From assembly GCF_003334855.1 (NCBI RefSeq), contig NZ_QOWE01000008.1:124001-188000 (forward strand): a DNA stretch of 64,000 nt, in the 5' to 3' direction. The position numbers and the translations under genes were made by a program. Shown here piece by piece: positions 61,026-64,000 of the stretch. Under the pieces are notes generated by a model. The model was not told the DNA's origin. It ran no database searches and was given only the letters and a program-made list of their open reading frames with translations. Each line of letters starts with the position of its first letter. The first letter of the stretch is position 1. Origin of the DNA: Larkinella punicea (lineage in GTDB: Bacteria; Bacteroidota; Bacteroidia; Cytophagales; Spirosomataceae).

Positions 61026-62068
61026 TCGGCAAATCCGGTCGGGTTTTCGCCGGTTACCGTTGAGCCACGAATAATCAGTCGCGTTGGCAAAACCACCAGC
61101 TCCGGTTCCGGACGTTCGTCGTCGGCGGCCAACTGATTGAGCAACAGACGGGCCGCTTCCCGGCCAATTTCATCGACCGGTTGAGAAACCGTCGTCAAGC
61201 CGGGTTCGATGAGGGCCGAAATCGGGTCGTCGCTGAAACCGACGATGGCAATGTCTTCCGGAATGCGCAGCCCCCGGCTTTTAATGACTTTCAACGCTTC
61301 GATGGCCGTGGGGTCATTGATCGCAAACAGGGCGTCGGGCGGCTGGGGCAGATTCAGCAAATGGTTGACATAAATGTTGGCTTTGTCGAGCGTCAGGTCG
61401 TAAGAAATAATCAGCGCCGGATCGATAGGAATCTGGTGGTTCGTCAGGGCATCCCGGTAGCCGTTCAGGCGGGAGCGGCTGTTTTGCAACGAATCCGGCC
61501 CGGAAAGGTGGGCAATCCGCCGTTTGCCGGTTTTGATCAGGTGTTCGACGGCCTGGTAAGCGCCTTCATAGTCATCGACGGCCACTTTCGACACACTCAT
61601 CTCATCGACAATCCGGTTGAAAAACACCACCGGAATCCCTTTCCGGTCGAATATCTTAAAGTGCTCGAAATTCCGCGTCTCCTTCGTGTGCGACACCAGA
61701 ATTCCGTCTACCCGACTGGCTAACAGCAACTTGGTGTTGACAATCTCCGTTTCGTACGACTCGTTCGAGTGGCAAATCACGACGTTGTAGCCCGCTTTGG
61801 CCAGGACATCCTGCGCCCCAATGATCACCTTTGGAAAAAAAGAACTCAGGAACTCCGGTACCATGATGCCGATGGTCTGCGTCCGGTTGGTCAGCAATGA
61901 AATCGCCAGTTGGTTGCGCTGGTAATCGAGTTCGGCCGCCAGTTCCAGCACCCGCTCCCGCGTTTTTACTTTCACGTTCGGATGCCCCGTCAGCGCCCGC
62001 GAAACCGTCGACTTCGACAGGTTGAGCGTATTGGCAATATCGATAATGGTAATCTGATGACTCTTCAT
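61001..62068 (-). CDS. LacI/GalR-family transcriptional regulator
   Basis: 355 aa. The N-terminal HTH is QITIIDIANTLNLSKSTVSR with ALTGHPNVKVKTRERV hinge, and the C-terminal periplasmic-binding-protein-like domain shows IMVPEFLSSFFPKVIIGAQD, DGILVSHTKE, GKRRIAHLSGPDSLQNSR and AIVGFSDDP, ending TRLIIRGSTV. Ligand is probably a sugar from the neighbouring SusC substrate. It is divergent from SusC at 62394, with a paired operator candidate (62147-62178) in between. Its last 25 nt overlap the 3' end of the eCIS ATPase gene, on the opposite strand. Confidence 0.95.
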   Translation of the reverse strand: MKSHQITIIDIANTLNLSKSTVSRALTGHPNVKVKTRERVLELAAELDYQRNQLAISLLTNRTQTIGIMVPEFLSSFFPKVIIGAQDVLAKAGYNVVICHSNESYETEIVNTKLLLASRVDGILVSHTKETRNFEHFKIFDRKGIPVVFFNRIVDEMSVSKVAVDDYEGAYQAVEHLIKTGKRRIAHLSGPDSLQNSRSRLNGYRDALTNHQIPIDPALIISYDLTLDKANIYVNHLLNLPQPPDALFAINDPTAIEALKVIKSRGLRIPEDIAIVGFSDDPISALIEPGLTTVSQPVDEIGREAARLLLNQLAADDERPEPELVVLPTRLIIRGSTVTGENPTGFADQTSLPSF

Positions 62069-62393
62069 AAATAGTACTATTCAAATAAATATAGCCTTTT
62101 CAGGGCAATAATACAACATGATTCCCGATAATTGCGCCTTCTTTTTGGGAACATTCCCATGATTTTGGGAATGTTCCCAAAAATATAATTCAATTTTTTC
62201 TTTTCAAAATTACTATTCAGTCGTAATATCAATCAGGAAAAGCAAAAAAACCAGATTTAGTTGGTTTTAACCCGGTAAAAGACTTATTCAACGGTCAAAC
62301 CGTCTTCTCAAACTAAACTGGCTGGCCCTTTTTCTTAAATTGTAAATTTTCAATACCAACCTTTAACCATAAGGACAATGTCCAGATTTACGT
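62069..62393. promoter_or_regulatory. LacI-SusC divergent promoter with paired GGGAAnnTTCCC sites
   Basis: GGGAACATTCCC (62147-62158) and GGGAATGTTCCC (62167-62178) are reverse complements of each other and start 20 bp apart, two helical turns. Each is a near-palindrome with a 2-nt centre. As a pair they could be two operators for the LacI regulator or one hairpin with a short loop. The rest of the 325-nt gap is A/T-rich and includes the SusC leader. No other element is evident. Confidence 0.6.
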
Positions 62394-64000
62394 ATGCGGC
62401 CTCTTAAACCTAACTGGCTGGCAAGCGGACTACTCTGTCTCCTCTTGCTGCCCCTCTCTTTCTCATCTTTTGCTCAGGCTGGCCGTGGTGCCGCCATCCG
62501 CGGTCGGGTCACCTCCGGTACGGAAGCGTTGCCGGGTGTCAACGTCATTTTGAAAGGTACCCAACAAGGTACCACCACCGATGTCAATGGCCAGTATTCG
62601 CTGACCCTGCCGGATGGGGCTGCCGAATCGGCCACGCTTACGTTTTCTTATATCGGCTACGCTTCGCAGGAAGTGAAAGTCGGAAACCGCACCACGATCG
62701 ACATATCACTTGAGTCGGACGACCGGGCGCTGAGCGAGGTCGTCGTCGTTGGGTACGGTACCCAGCGTAAAGTGGAAACCACCGGGGCGATTGCGTCGGT
62801 AAAAGCCGCCGATCTGGTGCAGACGCCGGTGGCCAACGTCGCGCAGGGTTTGCAATCGCGGGTGGCCGGGGTTCAGGTCAACCAGAATACCGGCGCGCCG
62901 GGCGGTAACATCAGCGTCCGGATTCGGGGAACGAACTCGATCAACGGCAACTCCGAACCGCTGTATGTCGTCGACGGTATTCAGATTTCCAACAGTGGCG
63001 GCATCAACGACGTCAGCCCACTTTCGACCATCAACCCGAACGACATCGAGTCGGTGGAAATCCTGAAAGATGCCTCGGCGTCGGCAATTTACGGTTCACG
63101 CGCGGCCAATGGCGTCGTGCTGATCACGACCAAACGCGGAAAAACCGGGGCCACCCGGGTTACCGTCGACAGCTATTACGGTGTTCAGAAAGTGAATAAA
63201 ACCTTACCGGTTTTGAATGCGTCACAATTTGCACAACTGGAAAACGAGGTATTCAAGAACAATTTCTACCCGAATCCTTCTACGCTCGGTGAAGGCACCA
63301 ACTGGCAGAACCTGATTTTCCGCGAAGCACCCATTCAGAACCACCAGTTGTCGATCAACGGGGGGACGGAAAAAACGCAGTTGGCTCTCTCGGCCAATTA
63401 CTTCGATCAGGACGGGATTATCATTAACTCGGCTTTCAAGCGGTATTCGTACCGGCTGAATGTGGATCACAAAGTGAGCGACCGCGTCAAGATTGGCACC
63501 AGTATCTTAGGCAGTTACGCCATCAACTCCGGCATCACGACGGGTTCACAAACCATCGGCGACGCGGCTGTCGTAACGGCATCCATTCTGGGTGCAGCCA
63601 TTGGCGCTCCGCCAACGCTGGTGCCTTACCGGACCGACGGCACGTTGTTTCCGTTTGGCGAGCAGGCCGGTGGGCAATACCGGGAAGTGACTAATCCGCT
63701 TAACTTCGCCAGCGTCCTGAACCGGAACGCCATCAAGCGGACGCTCGTTAACTTCTACGCCGATTTCAACATCCTGAAAGGCCTGAACTACCGGGCTTCT
63801 TTCAACGCTGATATTCAAAGCAATTTGCGCGACGGCTACACCCCCCGCTCCATTGTCAACCGGTCGGACCTGAACGACAATTCCGGCTCCGGGTTTAAAG
63901 TCAACGGCAACGGTCTGGCACTGCTGCACGAAAGTATTCTGACGTACAGTACGAGTTTCGCCACCAACCACACCTTTAAAGCTACGGCGGTGATTGCGTC
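62394..64000 (+). CDS. SusC/RagA-family TonB-dependent receptor, partial (runs off the window)
   Basis: At least 535 residues from ATG 62394; the 3' end lies beyond the window. An earlier ATG (62378) is closed by a stop after nine codons. The signal peptide is followed by a CarboxypepD_reg domain (IRGRVTSGTEALPGVNVIL), then a plug with VVVVGYGTQRKVETTGAIAS, VAGVQVNQNTGAPGGNISV, YVVDGIQISNSGGIN, IESVEILKDASASAIYGSRA and NGVVLITTKRGKTGATRV, and the first barrel strands (FQSNLRDG-like). It belongs to a second SusC system, presumably with a SusD just beyond the window. The LacI gene divergent to it is the likely regulator. Confidence 0.95.
   Translation, partial: MRPLKPNWLASGLLCLLLLPLSFSSFAQAGRGAAIRGRVTSGTEALPGVNVILKGTQQGTTTDVNGQYSLTLPDGAAESATLTFSYIGYASQEVKVGNRTTIDISLESDDRALSEVVVVGYGTQRKVETTGAIASVKAADLVQTPVANVAQGLQSRVAGVQVNQNTGAPGGNISVRIRGTNSINGNSEPLYVVDGIQISNSGGINDVSPLSTINPNDIESVEILKDASASAIYGSRAANGVVLITTKRGKTGATRVTVDSYYGVQKVNKTLPVLNASQFAQLENEVFKNNFYPNPSTLGEGTNWQNLIFREAPIQNHQLSINGGTEKTQLALSANYFDQDGIIINSAFKRYSYRLNVDHKVSDRVKIGTSILGSYAINSGITTGSQTIGDAAVVTASILGAAIGAPPTLVPYRTDGTLFPFGEQAGGQYREVTNPLNFASVLNRNAIKRTLVNFYADFNILKGLNYRASFNADIQSNLRDGYTPRSIVNRSDLNDNSGSGFKVNGNGLALLHESILTYSTSFATNHTFKATAVIA

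Noticed and set aside
1..64000. CRISPR array, tRNA, rRNA, insertion sequence
   Set aside because: No regularly spaced direct repeats of 28-37 bp, no cloverleaf-like segment, no rRNA signature and no transposase or terminal inverted repeats flanking a coding region were seen on reading.

Overview
The window looks like chromosome of a Cytophagales bacterium (phylum Bacteroidota), most likely Spirosomataceae (Larkinella/Spirosoma-like). The support is two SusC/RagA-type TonB-dependent receptors (one with its SusD lipoprotein), CarboxypepD_reg-like domains on several outer-membrane proteins, an OMP_b-brl_3 type receptor, an EgtB/EgtD pair, no Shine-Dalgarno sequences in front of most genes, and a moderately GC-rich coding bias. 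There are no rRNA or tRNA genes, no CRISPR array, no transposase or integrase, and no phage head genes.

Layout. 0-4.5 kb (+): an apparent operon of a leishmanolysin-like zinc protease, a large exported protein and a lipoprotein. 4.5-9.9 kb (-): a hybrid MG2/TonB-plug protein, an MFS transporter and a small lipoprotein. 10-16 kb: small unknown genes, a GNAT acetyltransferase, a TipA-type MerR regulator with a 19-bp-spacer promoter, an exported esterase and an S9 peptidase, separated by large inverted repeats. 16.4-20.3 kb: phosphoglycerate kinase and a TonB-dependent receptor. 21.2-29.1 kb: glutamine-dependent NAD synthetase, then an apparent operon of a disulfide flavoenzyme with egtB and egtD, an NmrA-like reductase and an EamA transporter. 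29.1-30.9 kb (-): a BlaI repressor and an M56 (BlaR1-like) membrane protease whose periplasmic part is two BamA-like POTRA domains. 31.2-38.0 kb: an unknown gene, then a minus-strand SusC-SusD unit followed by a PhnZ-like HD oxygenase. 61.0-64.0 kb: a LacI regulator divergent from another SusC receptor that runs off the window.

The centrepiece is 38.4-61.0 kb, one uninterrupted + strand operon of 15 genes for an extracellular contractile injection system (eCIS, PVC/Afp/AlgoCIS-like). In order it encodes: DUF4255 (Pvc16) terminator/cap; an unknown 276-aa protein; an enlarged sheath; two tube paralogues; a DUF5908 (Pvc6) miniprotein; a LysM hub protein (Pvc7); a VgrG-like spike (Pvc8); gp25 (Pvc9); a baseplate-J protein; a second giant wedge protein; a 999-aa protein with PKD/Ig-like modules at the fibre position; a tape-measure protein (Pvc14); a giant DUF4157 effector; and the AAA+ ATPase (Pvc15). 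The effector ends in an A/T-richer C-terminal module with an HNH-like residue pattern, the hallmark of an exchangeable toxin domain.

The most interesting features are this eCIS and its cargo (polymorphic toxin tail, duplicated sheath insertion, Ig/PKD protein, no visible PAAR gene), the M56-POTRA fusion as a possible outer-membrane-assembly sensor, the flavoenzyme-egtBD operon, the SusCD-PhnZ linkage, and a set of long intergenic inverted repeats. Some of these repeats share a core word and others have unrelated low-complexity arms.
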